Shown here: piece by piece, positions 53,688-62,676 of the stretch
Numbering within the stretch: the stretch's first letter is position 1
Layout of the letters: each line of letters begins with the position of its first letter
From: JBHELB01 sp041859045
GTDB taxonomy: Bacteria; Hydrogenedentota; Hydrogenedentia; Hydrogenedentales; SLHB01
DNA: 64,000 nt
Direction of reading: 5' to 3'
NCBI GenBank assembly: GCA_041859045.1
Contig: JBHELB010000053.1
Location: 1 to 64,000, forward strand
Notes under the pieces: model-generated
What the model was told of the DNA's origin: nothing
The model's database searches: none
What the model saw: the letters and a program-made list of their open reading frames with translations, nothing else
Program-made: the position numbers and the translations under genes

Positions 53688-55097
53688 CTACATTTTCTTC
53701 GCGCGCGGACCGTCAGGCGTGTCTTCGATCGTCCACCCCTGTTTCGCCAACTCGTCACGAATTGCATCCGCACGCGCGAAGTCCTTCGCGCGCCGCGCCG
53801 TCTGACGCTCCAGCACCAACGCCGTCACGGATTCAGGCGCTTCGCTTTCAGGCGCCGCAAAGATACCGACCACGTGGTCGAGACGCTCAAGGAGCGCCAG
53901 CGCATTTTTCGCGCCTTCCGCCGAAACTTCATCCTTATCGATGCGACGATTCACGTCGCGCAGAAAATCGTACACCGCCGCCAGAGCGCCCGAGATGTTT
54001 AGATCGTCGTCAAGCGCTTCGCCAAAGGCCTGTTCGCAAGCCGCCGTCTCTACCGACAAGTCGGTCATGCCGCGTCCGGCAGGCCACTTCGCCACATCGC
54101 GCAGGCGCAATTGGAAATCGCGGACGCGGTTTAGGGATTCCTTCGCTGCGTCGAGCGCTTCGAAACTGAAATTCAACCGTTGGCGGTAGTGTGTGGCGAG
54201 CAGGACATAGCGAATGGCCTTCGGATCATACCCGCGCGCGATGATGTCACGCAGGGTGAAGAAATTGCCGAGGGATTTGGACATTTTGCGTCCCTCGACA
54301 ATGAGATGTTCGTGATGCAGCCAATAGCGCACAAACGGCGCACCGCTCACCGCCTCGGCCTGAGCGATTTCATTTTCGTGGTGAGGGAAGATAAGGTCCA
54401 CGCCGCCGCAATGGATATCGAAGGTTGCGCCGAGGTACTTCGTGCTCATCGCGGAGCACTCTATATGCCACCCCGGACGTCCCTTGCCCAGTGGCGTTTC
54501 CCAATACACCGCGCCATCGGATTCCTCGAACGCCTTCCACAGCGCGAAATCGCGCGCGTCTTCCGTCTCGTATTCGTCGTCGTCCACGCGGCCACTTGCG
54601 CCGGACTGAAGTTGATCGAGGTCCTGATGACTGAGGCGGCCGTAGGTCGGAAACGACGCGATGCGAAAATAGACGCTGCCTTCCGAACTATACGCAACGC
54701 CTTGCTCGATCAAGCCCTGCACCATATGGACAATCTCGGGGATGTGCTCGGTCGCGCGCGGGTACTGATGCGCGGCCAAAATCCCCAGACTCTGGATGTC
54801 CTCAAGAAAGGCCTGGATGTAACGGCCGGTCAACGACGCCAAAGACTCTCCGGTCTCACGGCAAGTCCGAATGATCTTGTCGTCGACGTCGGTGAGGTTC
54901 ATCACATGCGTCACTTGAAACCCGCGGTATTCGAGATGACGTCGCAACAAATCCTCGAACATATACGACCGGAAATTGCCGATGTGCGCAAAATTGTAGA
55001 CGGTTGGTCCGCAGGTATAGAGCCCGACTTTTCCAGGCGTTAACGGAACGAACTCTTCCTTTACCTGAGACAACGTATTGAAAAACCGGACCGCCAT
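53688..55097 (-). CDS. cysS: Cysteinyl-tRNA synthetase
   Basis: A 469-residue class I synthetase. The zinc ligand Cys of YTCGPTVYNFAHIGNFRSY and its HIGH-type motif (HIGN) are followed by CSAMSTKYLGATFDIHCGGVDLIFPHHENEIAQ with the remaining zinc ligands. KMSKSLGNFFTLRD is the second ATP motif. DALR-type helices complete the C-terminus. ATG 55097 is chosen because GGAGGGG sits just upstream; Met at 55109 has no spaced site. It is the first gene of the minus-strand polysaccharide block. Confidence 0.94.
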   Translation of the reverse strand: MAVRFFNTLSQVKEEFVPLTPGKVGLYTCGPTVYNFAHIGNFRSYMFEDLLRRHLEYRGFQVTHVMNLTDVDDKIIRTCRETGESLASLTGRYIQAFLEDIQSLGILAAHQYPRATEHIPEIVHMVQGLIEQGVAYSSEGSVYFRIASFPTYGRLSHQDLDQLQSGASGRVDDDEYETEDARDFALWKAFEESDGAVYWETPLGKGRPGWHIECSAMSTKYLGATFDIHCGGVDLIFPHHENEIAQAEAVSGAPFVRYWLHHEHLIVEGRKMSKSLGNFFTLRDIIARGYDPKAIRYVLLATHYRQRLNFSFEALDAAKESLNRVRDFQLRLRDVAKWPAGRGMTDLSVETAACEQAFGEALDDDLNISGALAAVYDFLRDVNRRIDKDEVSAEGAKNALALLERLDHVVGIFAAPESEAPESVTALVLERQTARRAKDFARADAIRDELAKQGWTIEDTPDGPRAKKM

Positions 55098-55139
55098 CAC
55101 CCCCTCCATTCCTTTCTCAAATGAGCAAACAGTCCGCGT

Positions 55140-55168
55140 ATTCTAGCGGCGTCTCTAGGGAGGATCAA
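55140..55168 (-). promoter_or_regulatory. Promoter for cysS
   Basis: On the minus strand TTGATC (55163-55168), a 17-bp spacer and TAGAAT (55140-55145). The start near 55133 would leave a leader of about 36 nt before ATG 55097. Confidence 0.65.
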
Positions 55169-55292
55169 AGCCGTCCGAGTCGTCGCGTTGCGTGTCCGGC
55201 GGACCGTATGTTACCTTTCCCAAACTGCCATCGGCTTTCCTGGAGTTTAATGGGGTTTGCGGCGTCGCCCAGACCCGAGGGAGACCTTCCAA

Positions 55293-56528
55293 ATGAGTGG
55301 ATTTGAGTACCGCAACGGTTCATGGCACTGCGAGGACGTTCCGGTTGAGCGCATTGCACGCGAAGTGGGCACACCGGTATATGTATACAGCAAGCGCGCG
55401 CTGATCGAGAATTGTCAGGCCATGGATCGCGCCTTTGGCGATATCCCCCACACCATCTGCTACGCGCTGAAAGCGAACTCGAACCAAACGCTGAACCGTG
55501 TACTTGCGGAGACCGGCTGCGGTGCGGAAGTCGTCTCGGGCGGCGAACTCTACCGCGCGCTGCAGGCCGGGTACCGCGCGGATCGTATCGTGTTCGACGG
55601 CAACGGCAAGACAGACGCCGAACTCCGCCAAGCGATCGAGGCGGATATCTACGCGATTAACGTCGACTCGGAAAACGAACTGCGGGTACTGGAGGAAACG
55701 GCTAAGTCGATGGGCCGCGTCGCGCGCATCGGACTGCGCGTAAATCCTGATGTCAATCCTGAAACGCACCCGAAGATCGCCACGGGCCTTAAGTCCACCA
55801 AGTTCGGGGTCGATCTGAGCAAGGCGCTCGCGTGCTATGAATATGCGGCCGCGTCGCCGCATTTCAAGATTGTCGGCATTCAGACGCACATCGGTTCGCA
55901 AATTCTAAAGGTAGACCCCTTCGCGGAGGCCTTTGGTAAACTAGTGGACATTGCGCTGGCGCTGCGGGAGCGCGGCATCGAGCTTGAATTCATCGACATC
56001 GGCGGCGGTCTCGGGATCCAGTATCGCGACGAAGAACCGCCCGCGTATACCGACTACGTTGCGGCGCTACGTCCGCATTGGGAACGCTGTCCCCTGCGCA
56101 TCCTCGTTGAACCGGGCCGCCGCATGGTCGGCAATATCGGCAATCTCATCGCGCAGGTGCTGTATGTCAAGGAAACGCCGGTGAAACGTTTCGTGGTGAT
56201 CGACGCCGCCATGAACGATCTCTGGCGTCCGAGCATGTACGACGCCTACCACGGTGTCGTGAGCGTGACGCAACGCGCGGAAACGTTTGTGGCGGATGTC
56301 GTCGGCGGCATCTGCGAATCGGGCGACTACATGGCGCGCGACCGCGAGATTTCCGTGGTGGCGCCAGGCGAATTTCTAGCGATCCAAAGCGGCGGCGCCT
56401 ATTCGTCGAGCATGAGCTCGATGTACAACTCGCGACCGCTGATTCCCGAGGTATTGGTCGATGGCGCGAGCTACAAGATCGTGCGGCGGCGTCCGTCCTA
56501 CGAGGAAATGATCGCGCTCGAACGCTAG
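55293..56528 (+). CDS. lysA: Diaminopimelate decarboxylase
   Basis: A 411-residue PLP enzyme that converts meso-diaminopimelate to lysine, the last lysine step. The N-terminal TIM-barrel has the Schiff-base lysine in CYALKANSN, then VGIQTHIGSQI and FIDIGGGLGIQY. EPGRRMVGNIG binds phosphate. The C-terminal beta domain has GGICESGDYMARDRE with the catalytic Cys. ATG 55293 follows GAGGGAG. It opens a plus-strand run toward radA, with about 40 bases between them. Confidence 0.94.
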   Translation: MSGFEYRNGSWHCEDVPVERIAREVGTPVYVYSKRALIENCQAMDRAFGDIPHTICYALKANSNQTLNRVLAETGCGAEVVSGGELYRALQAGYRADRIVFDGNGKTDAELRQAIEADIYAINVDSENELRVLEETAKSMGRVARIGLRVNPDVNPETHPKIATGLKSTKFGVDLSKALACYEYAAASPHFKIVGIQTHIGSQILKVDPFAEAFGKLVDIALALRERGIELEFIDIGGGLGIQYRDEEPPAYTDYVAALRPHWERCPLRILVEPGRRMVGNIGNLIAQVLYVKETPVKRFVVIDAAMNDLWRPSMYDAYHGVVSVTQRAETFVADVVGGICESGDYMARDREISVVAPGEFLAIQSGGAYSSSMSSMYNSRPLIPEVLVDGASYKIVRRRPSYEEMIALER

Positions 56529-56566
56529 ACTTTTCGGCAAGACCGGCTTTAGAGGATATCTGCGCA

Positions 56567-57931
56567 ATGGCCAAGCCGAAATCACAGTTTGTATGTCAGG
56601 CGTGTGGGTCGCTTTCCGCGCGATGGGCCGGTCGCTGCACGGAGTGCGGCGATTGGAACACCATCGTCGAGGAGCGTGTCGTCGAAGAGGGTACGCACGT
56701 CCGTGCCGGACTCTCGCTAGCGCCTGCCGCGCCGATTCCCATCACGGACGGTGACCAGGCAGCCCCGCCGCGTGTCACAACAGGCATGGCCGAACTAGAT
56801 CGGGTGCTTGGCGGCGGTTTGGTGCCAGGCTCATTGACGTTGATCGGGGGCGATCCGGGGATCGGCAAGTCCACGCTGATGTTGCAGGTAGGCCACGCGC
56901 TCGCTCGCGGCTATGGCAAAGTACTCTACGTCTCCGGCGAAGAATCGTTCGCGCAGGCGCGGCTGCGTGGCGCACGCCTGGGTTCCCTCCACGACCGCCT
57001 GATGGTCTTCACGGAAACGCAGGTCGAAGCGATTCAGAAGGAACTTGCCTCGGAATCGTACGCGTTTGTCGTGGTCGACTCGATCCAATCGGTCTACACC
57101 TCTCAGTTGCCTGCAGTGCCGGGCAGCGTGAGCCAAGTCCGAGAGTGTGCAAACGAATTCCTGCGCATCTCAAAAGGACGCGGAATTCCCGTGTTCCTCG
57201 TCGGTCATGTGACCAAGGACGGCGCTATCGCGGGACCTCGGTTACTCGAACACCTCGTGGACACGGTGCTCTATTTCGAAGGGGAAGGCAAGCAGGCGCT
57301 GCGTATCTTGCGCGCGGTAAAAAACCGTTTCGGCTCGACAAACGAGATCGGTGTGTTCGAGATGACCGAAAACGGCCTACACGAGGTTCCGAATCCCAGC
57401 GCGCTGTTCTTGAACGAACGTCCGAGGGGCGTCAGCGGCTCCGTCGTAATCCCCAGTGTCGAGGGCACGCGCCCGCTGCTCGTCGAAGTCCAGGCGCTGG
57501 TAGGCGAAGCCACCTTGGGCACGCCGCGCCGCACGGTAACGGGTATGAACCCCAATCGCGTCTCGCTGATCCTCGCCGTGCTCGAGAAGCGCGCAGGCGC
57601 GCACATTTCCGACCGTGATGTCTTTGTGAATGTGGCCGGAGGTGTCCGCCTCGACGAGCCCGCCACCGACCTCGCCGTTGCGCTGGCGATCATGTCAAGC
57701 CATATGGAGATTCCGCTGCCTCCGGGCCTCATGGCCTTTGGCGAGATCGGGCTTGCGGGTGAAGTCCGCGCGGTCGATATGGCCCGGCAGCGTGTGGCCG
57801 AGGCGGCGAAGTTCGGGTTTACGCATGGCGTGTTGCCCCGAGGCTGCGCGGACGGTCTCGACGGCGGCCAGTTGAAAGTTTGGCCCGTTTCAGGCATTGT
57901 GCAAGCAATCGACGCAGCGCTGGAGCGTTAA
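56567..57931 (+). CDS. radA: DNA repair protein RadA (Sms)
   Basis: A 454-residue DnaB-like helicase that extends D-loops in recombination. The zinc finger CQACGSLSARWAGRCTECG starts at residue 10. Walker A is GGDPGIGKST and Walker B is FVVVDSIQSVY. The diagnostic KNRFGSTNEIGVFEM (RadA motif) precedes the Lon-like C-terminal domain. The length is standard. The stop is three bases before disA, the same neighbour relation as in Bacillus. Confidence 0.95.
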   Translation: MAKPKSQFVCQACGSLSARWAGRCTECGDWNTIVEERVVEEGTHVRAGLSLAPAAPIPITDGDQAAPPRVTTGMAELDRVLGGGLVPGSLTLIGGDPGIGKSTLMLQVGHALARGYGKVLYVSGEESFAQARLRGARLGSLHDRLMVFTETQVEAIQKELASESYAFVVVDSIQSVYTSQLPAVPGSVSQVRECANEFLRISKGRGIPVFLVGHVTKDGAIAGPRLLEHLVDTVLYFEGEGKQALRILRAVKNRFGSTNEIGVFEMTENGLHEVPNPSALFLNERPRGVSGSVVIPSVEGTRPLLVEVQALVGEATLGTPRRTVTGMNPNRVSLILAVLEKRAGAHISDRDVFVNVAGGVRLDEPATDLAVALAIMSSHMEIPLPPGLMAFGEIGLAGEVRAVDMARQRVAEAAKFGFTHGVLPRGCADGLDGGQLKVWPVSGIVQAIDAALER

Positions 57932-57934
57932 ATC

Positions 57935-59020
57935 ATGACCAAACCACGCAAAAAGACGAGTGAAGAGGCCTTCCGTGACGCGCTCCTCATTGTATCGCCG
58001 GGCACCGCGTTACGTGAAGCCATTGCGGCGATTCTTCAGGGGGGCAACGGGGCGCTGATCTGCCTGGGCGACCCCAAGCGATTAGGCGATCTGTCCGAGG
58101 GCGGCGTCGAAGTCAACACGCCATTCACGCCGCAGCTCTTGTATGAGTTGTCGAAGATGGACGGCGCAATTATTTGCGACGAAACGGGCAGCCGTCTTCT
58201 TTACGCAAACCGCTTTCTGAAGCCAGATAACTCCATCGCGTCGGACGAGACCGGCACCCGGCATCGCGCTGCAGGACGGATGGCGCGTCAGGCGAAGTGT
58301 CTTGTCATCGCCGTGTCGGAACGACGCTCTAGCGTGACGCTTTACGTGCACGACATTAAACACGTCATGGACAGCATCCCGACGCTGCTCAACAAGTCCA
58401 CGCAGGCCATTCAGACGCTGGAAAAATACATCAACGTCATGAATCAGGCCTACCAGGATCTGAGCACGCGCGAATTTCAGGATATGGTCACGATCTTCGA
58501 CGTCTGCAAAGCCGTGCAACGCTATGTGATGGTTGTGCGCATTGCGGATGAAATTGAACCGTATATTCTCGAATTGGGCGTTGAAGGACGGCTGATCGAG
58601 TTGCAGTTGCGCGAGTTGGTTTATCCGTTACAGGAAGCGGGATTGGTGCTCAAGGACTACTACAAACCGCGCGCGGGCTTCGATTTTGACGACGCAAAGC
58701 GTCGCATTGCGGAGCTTTCGCAGCAGGAATTGCTTAACCTAGGCAGCATCAGCCAAGCGCTGGGCTATGGTCCAAACCTGCGGTCCATCGACACGTACTT
58801 GTCTCCCCGGGGATACCGCATCCTCACGCAGACGCATCGTCTGACCTCGCAGATCGTCGAAAACCTGGTCATGCGTTTCGGCTCGCTCCAACAGATCATG
58901 CGTGCCCCGAAAGAAGAGCTCTGCGAAGTGGACGGTGTGGGCGAAGTCCTTGCGGAGCGCGTGCGCATGAGTCTCAACACGTTGCGCGAGCAGCTCGCGC
59001 TCGATCGAATCAGGCGGTAA
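57935..59020 (+). CDS. disA: DisA diadenylate cyclase
   Basis: A 361-residue DNA-integrity scanning protein. It makes cyclic di-AMP from ATP while bound to intact DNA and pauses at branched structures. The DAC domain carries Asp76-Gly77-Ala78 and Arg109-His110-Arg111, both required for synthesis. A linker helix and a C-terminal helix-hairpin-helix DNA-binding domain (LCEVDGVGEVLAERV) follow. It follows radA; RadA inhibits DisA in Bacillus. It is unusual outside Gram-positive bacteria and some other phyla, and no c-di-AMP phosphodiesterase is in the window. Confidence 0.95.
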   Translation: MTKPRKKTSEEAFRDALLIVSPGTALREAIAAILQGGNGALICLGDPKRLGDLSEGGVEVNTPFTPQLLYELSKMDGAIICDETGSRLLYANRFLKPDNSIASDETGTRHRAAGRMARQAKCLVIAVSERRSSVTLYVHDIKHVMDSIPTLLNKSTQAIQTLEKYINVMNQAYQDLSTREFQDMVTIFDVCKAVQRYVMVVRIADEIEPYILELGVEGRLIELQLRELVYPLQEAGLVLKDYYKPRAGFDFDDAKRRIAELSQQELLNLGSISQALGYGPNLRSIDTYLSPRGYRILTQTHRLTSQIVENLVMRFGSLQQIMRAPKEELCEVDGVGEVLAERVRMSLNTLREQLALDRIRR

Positions 59021-59021
59021 C

Positions 59022-59837
59022 ATGCGCGTATTGTCCGATGCTGTGGTAAAGGCAAACGACCGGATCGCGCCGGGACATCACCGTCTGCTTCTGCGTGCGC
59101 CCGAGCTTGCCCATGCGGCGAAAGCTGGGCAATTCTGCATGGTCCTGGTCAGCGAAAATCTCTTTCCCTTCTTGCGCAGACCCCTCTGCTTTGAGCGCAT
59201 CCACCCCCAATCGGAAGAAATTTCCCTGCTGTTTAAGATCGAAGGCAACGGGACTCGGATGCTTTCACAAGTGCAGCCGGGACAAAAACTCTCCCTTCAA
59301 GGTCCGCTCGGAAACGGATTCCCCATAGACTCCTCCTGGAAACGCCACATCATTGTGAGCGGTGGAATTGGCGTAGCGACGTTTCCTGCACTGGCTGATG
59401 CGCTGACAAAGATATGCCCCGCGCCTCCGGAGGTCATTCTGGCCGCGCGTTCGAAGGATTTGTTGCTGTGCAAACAGGAATTCCGCGCGCTGGGCTGCAC
59501 CGTGCATCTTGCGACAGACGACGGTTCGGTAGGCGAGAAAGCGTTCGCGTCGCAGATGCTCGAGCGCCTCTCCCCCGGTCCGGATACGCGGGTCTATGCT
59601 TGCGGCCCCATGATTATGATGCAAACCGTTTCGCGCGTGGCGCTCAAGGCGAACGCGAACTGTCTGGTTTCACTTGAGGCACAGATGGCCTGCGGCGACG
59701 GAGCATGTTTGGGGTGTGTCGTGGAGTCGAAGCAAGAACTCGAAGGCGAGAAGATGGTGCGGGTCTGCGTCGATGGTCCCGTCTTCGACACGGCCATTAT
59801 CGACTGGGAGTCACACAATACCGCTTATGACGTCTAG
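59022..59837 (+). CDS. pyrK: Dihydroorotate dehydrogenase electron-transfer subunit
   Basis: A 271-residue ferredoxin-reductase-type subunit that passes electrons from dihydroorotate, via PyrD FMN, through FAD and a 2Fe-2S cluster to NAD. The FAD-binding RRPLCFERI and the NAD-binding IIVSGGIGVATFPALADAL are visible. The cluster ligands are in CGDGACLGCVV plus the Cys in MVRVCVDGPVF. The start at 59022 is one base after the disA stop. It overlaps pyrD by 11 bases. Confidence 0.93.
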   Translation: MRVLSDAVVKANDRIAPGHHRLLLRAPELAHAAKAGQFCMVLVSENLFPFLRRPLCFERIHPQSEEISLLFKIEGNGTRMLSQVQPGQKLSLQGPLGNGFPIDSSWKRHIIVSGGIGVATFPALADALTKICPAPPEVILAARSKDLLLCKQEFRALGCTVHLATDDGSVGEKAFASQMLERLSPGPDTRVYACGPMIMMQTVSRVALKANANCLVSLEAQMACGDGACLGCVVESKQELEGEKMVRVCVDGPVFDTAIIDWESHNTAYDV

Positions 59838-60765
59838 CCGTCCGAATACCGCCATCAACCTCGGCGGACTCGCTATGAAGAACCCGGTCACGGTTGCTTC
59901 GGGCACCTTTGGCTATGGCGCGGAGTACCACCAGTACTTTGATGTATCGCGTCTGGGCGCCGTGACAACCAAGAGCATTTCGCTCAAGCCACGTCCGGGA
60001 AACAAGCCTCCACGGCTCGTGGAAACCCCGGCCGGACTCCTCAACGCGATTGGCCTGCAGAACGTAGGCTTGGAGGTCTATCTCCGCGACAAAGCCCCTT
60101 TCTTGCGCGAGAAGGGCGCGACGATCATCACCAACATTTACGGCTATAGCCCAGATGAATACGCCGAGCTTGCGCGTCGACTCGAGGCGGAAGGCGTCTC
60201 TGACGCGATCGAGGCGAACCTTTCCTGTCCAAACGTTCACGACGCGCGAACGGCGCGTGGCGCGGCGATGGTGGCGCAAGACCCCGAACGCGTGGCGCAG
60301 TATACGCGCGCCATTCGCGCGGCAACCACACTGCCGCTGTTCATCAAGCTTACGCCGAACGTCATGGACATCCGCGAGCCCGCGCTCGCCGCGCAAGAAG
60401 GCGGTGCGGATGGCGTTTGCCTTATCAACACGCTGCTGGGCATGTCCATCGATGTGGAAACGAGGCGCCCCCGCCTGTCGAACATCGTCGGCGGCCTGAG
60501 CGGTCCGGGAATTAAGCCGGTCGCCCTGAAAATGGTCTGGGACACGGCGCGTGTCCTGCGCATTCCCATCATCGGTACCGGCGGCATCTGCCACTCCGCG
60601 GACGCCATCGAATTCCTGCTGGCAGGGGCGCGTGCGGTGTCGATTGGCTCGATGTCGTTTCGCCAGCCCGACGCCGCCCTGCGCGTGGTCGAGGGCATCG
60701 AGGAGTACCTCACGCGCCACGACATTGCAGACGTAAACGAACTCGTGGGCGGCATGCGCACCTGA
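59827..60765 (+). CDS. pyrD: Dihydroorotate dehydrogenase, class 1B catalytic subunit
   Basis: A 312-residue FMN enzyme that oxidises dihydroorotate to orotate. Class 1B features are the paired PyrK and the cysteine base in EANLSCPNV. TTKSISLKPRPGN, AIGLQNVGLEVY and IIGTGGICHSADAIEFLLAGA are family blocks. ATG 59827 lies within the pyrK end, which fits coupled translation. An upstream in-frame extension to 59674 is a pyrK shadow. Confidence 0.94.
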   Translation: MTSSRPNTAINLGGLAMKNPVTVASGTFGYGAEYHQYFDVSRLGAVTTKSISLKPRPGNKPPRLVETPAGLLNAIGLQNVGLEVYLRDKAPFLREKGATIITNIYGYSPDEYAELARRLEAEGVSDAIEANLSCPNVHDARTARGAAMVAQDPERVAQYTRAIRAATTLPLFIKLTPNVMDIREPALAAQEGGADGVCLINTLLGMSIDVETRRPRLSNIVGGLSGPGIKPVALKMVWDTARVLRIPIIGTGGICHSADAIEFLLAGARAVSIGSMSFRQPDAALRVVEGIEEYLTRHDIADVNELVGGMRT

Positions 60766-60800
60766 GCCGTCCCTGTGCACCATCGCAGAAGGACATGACC

Positions 60801-61496
60801 ATGACACGAAAACCGCCTCAGCTCATTATTCCGCTCGACATGGACTCGCACACGGCCGCGCTGGAAACCGTCGACGCGTGCGCGGGATGCGAGTGGTACA
60901 AAGTCGGCTTTCAGCTTTTCACTCGCTGCGGCCCCCCCATTGTCGAGGCAATTCAGGCCAAGGGGAAGCGCATTTTCCTCGACCTCAAATTTCACGACAT
61001 ACCAAACACTGTCGCGTCCGGCGCTCGTGCGGCGGCGGCCTTGGGTGTGGATCTCATCACGCTGCACGCCTGCGGCGGCCGAAAGATGATCGCGGCGGCG
61101 CGCGAGGCCGTCGAGGGTACCTCGACAAAAATCCTCGCGGTGACCGTGCTCACAAGCCTCTCCGACGACATGCTGCGCTCGGAAGTCGGCATTCCTGAAA
61201 CGGCGGCGCAGGCTGTACCCCGATTCGCCCAACTGGCGGTGGAATCGGGCGCGCACGGTGTCGTGGCCTCGCCGCACGAAATATCGATTCTGCGTGAGGC
61301 GGTCGGCTCGGATACCCTGATCGTAACCCCGGGAATTCGCCCGGCGTGGGCGTCGGCCGACGATCAACAGCGCATCATGACGCCACGCGAAGCAGCCCAA
61401 GCCGGCGCGGATTACGTCGTCGTGGGCCGCCCCATCACCAAACACACCGATCCCGCACAGGCCGTGCGCCTGGTTCTAGAGGAGCTCACATCATGA
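60801..61496 (+). CDS. pyrF: Orotidine 5'-phosphate decarboxylase
   Basis: A 231-residue TIM-barrel enzyme that makes UMP from OMP. The catalytic DLKFHDIPNT holds the Lys-Asp-Asp array, and TPGIRP and VVVGRPIT bind phosphate at the barrel end. The first ATG (60795) is only one base from AAGGA, so the second ATG at 60801 is the better start. The stop overlaps the pyrE start (ATGA). Confidence 0.93.
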   Translation: MTRKPPQLIIPLDMDSHTAALETVDACAGCEWYKVGFQLFTRCGPPIVEAIQAKGKRIFLDLKFHDIPNTVASGARAAAALGVDLITLHACGGRKMIAAAREAVEGTSTKILAVTVLTSLSDDMLRSEVGIPETAAQAVPRFAQLAVESGAHGVVASPHEISILREAVGSDTLIVTPGIRPAWASADDQQRIMTPREAAQAGADYVVVGRPITKHTDPAQAVRLVLEELTS

Positions 61497-62068
61497 CCGG
61501 AACAGAAGTCCTCGACACCTTCCGCAAAGCAGGCGCATTGCTCGAAGGGCATTTTCTCTACGCCAGTGGCCGCCACGGACGTCAGTTCATGCAGGCCGCA
61601 CGGGTGCTGCAATATCCGGAGTACACCGAAGCCCTCTGCCGCGCCATCGCCGACAAATTCCGCGACGAAGCGGTGGATGTCGTGATTGGTCCCGCGACCG
61701 GCGGCATCGTGTTGGCGTATGAAACGGCGCGCCATCTCAAGTGCCGCGCGTGCTTCACGGAAAAGGACGGCCAAGGCGGCATGGCGCTCAAACGCGGATT
61801 CGCCCTGAAACCCGGCATGCGCGTGCTTGTGGTCGAAGATGTCATCACCACCGGCGGCTCCGTCCAAAAAACCATCGACCACCTGCGCGTACGCGGCGCG
61901 GACATCGTGGGCGTCGGCGTGTTGATCGACCGCAGCGCTGGCGAGGCGAAGTTCGACGTGCCGTTCAAGCCGTTGGCGGAAATCACCATGGAAAGCTGGC
62001 CCCCAGACGCTTGCCGCCTCTGCACAGAAGGCGCGGCGTTAATCGATCCGGATGATATCGTTCTTTGA
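61493..62068 (+). CDS. pyrE: Orotate phosphoribosyltransferase
   Basis: A 191-residue enzyme that attaches orotate to PRPP. The PRPP-binding motif VLVVEDVITTGGSV and the earlier GPATGGI are typical. GHFLYASGRHGRQFM is the N-terminal hood region. The C-terminus carries a Cys pair (ACRLC) also seen in the PyrE branch of some phyla. It completes the order pyrK-pyrD-pyrF-pyrE. GGAG stands eight bases before the ATG. Confidence 0.92.
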   Translation: MTGTEVLDTFRKAGALLEGHFLYASGRHGRQFMQAARVLQYPEYTEALCRAIADKFRDEAVDVVIGPATGGIVLAYETARHLKCRACFTEKDGQGGMALKRGFALKPGMRVLVVEDVITTGGSVQKTIDHLRVRGADIVGVGVLIDRSAGEAKFDVPFKPLAEITMESWPPDACRLCTEGAALIDPDDIVL

Positions 62069-62113
62069 GCGGAGGCGGTAGCACAGGGGCCGCATAACAT
62101 GAAAGGAGCCGGT

Positions 62114-62638
62114 ATGTCGCAAAAGACCCAGGGTAAAACGTTCACTATAGAAACTCCACGCTTGCGTATTCGTTCTTTCGCAGTGTCGGATTGGTCAGGA
62201 TTCCAGGCCCTTACCGAGGACTACAACGCATCAAATGGCGGAACCTATGAAGGGAAATGGCCCACTTCTGAGGAGCACTGCAAGAATTCGGTCGAGTTCA
62301 TGTCGACATGCGAGAATTATTTCGCCGTCTGCCTTCAGAAAACGGGTCAACTCATTGCCATGTTGGTGCTCAACGGTATGGATTGCGATGGCCAGATGGA
62401 CCTCGGATATATTGTCCATACGCAGTATCAGGACAATGACCATGACAACGAGGCATTGTCGGCTGTTATGCACTACCTCTTTCGAGAGAGAGAGGTCTGT
62501 TCCATTGTCGTGCGCTGGGTGCCTGAGTGGACCGAGCAGTTTCGCGTGCCGACACTCCTGGGATTTGCGTCTGTTACGGAACGGCCGGGCGAAATGGTGC
62601 TTACAAAGCAGTGTTGGATGCAACGGCATGCTCACTAA
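62114..62638 (+). CDS. GNAT family N-acetyltransferase
   Basis: A 174-residue protein of the RimJ/Acetyltransf_3 type. It has the N-terminal FTIETPRLRIRSFAVSDW, a middle strand FAVCLQKTGQLIAMLVL and MDLGYIVHTQYQDNDHDNEALSAVM. The last is the position of the acetyl-CoA loop, but the canonical R/QxxGxG/A is poorly conserved. VRWVPEWTEQFRVPTLLGF occupies the C-terminal position of the usual N-x-x-S-x-x-L-x-x-x-G-F. The substrate is unknown. ATG 62114 follows AAAGGAG at 62102-62108, which also shows that the ATG at 62099 is not the start. Confidence 0.72.
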   Translation: MSQKTQGKTFTIETPRLRIRSFAVSDWSGFQALTEDYNASNGGTYEGKWPTSEEHCKNSVEFMSTCENYFAVCLQKTGQLIAMLVLNGMDCDGQMDLGYIVHTQYQDNDHDNEALSAVMHYLFREREVCSIVVRWVPEWTEQFRVPTLLGFASVTERPGEMVLTKQCWMQRHAH

Positions 62639-62676
62639 ATGAGCCTAAGCTATCGTCCAGGGAGACTTTTCCTCAG

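Noticed and set aside
60237..61445. 402-codon open frame antisense to pyrD/pyrF
   Set aside because: It spans two secure genes on the other strand and has no ribosome-binding site or recognisable domain.
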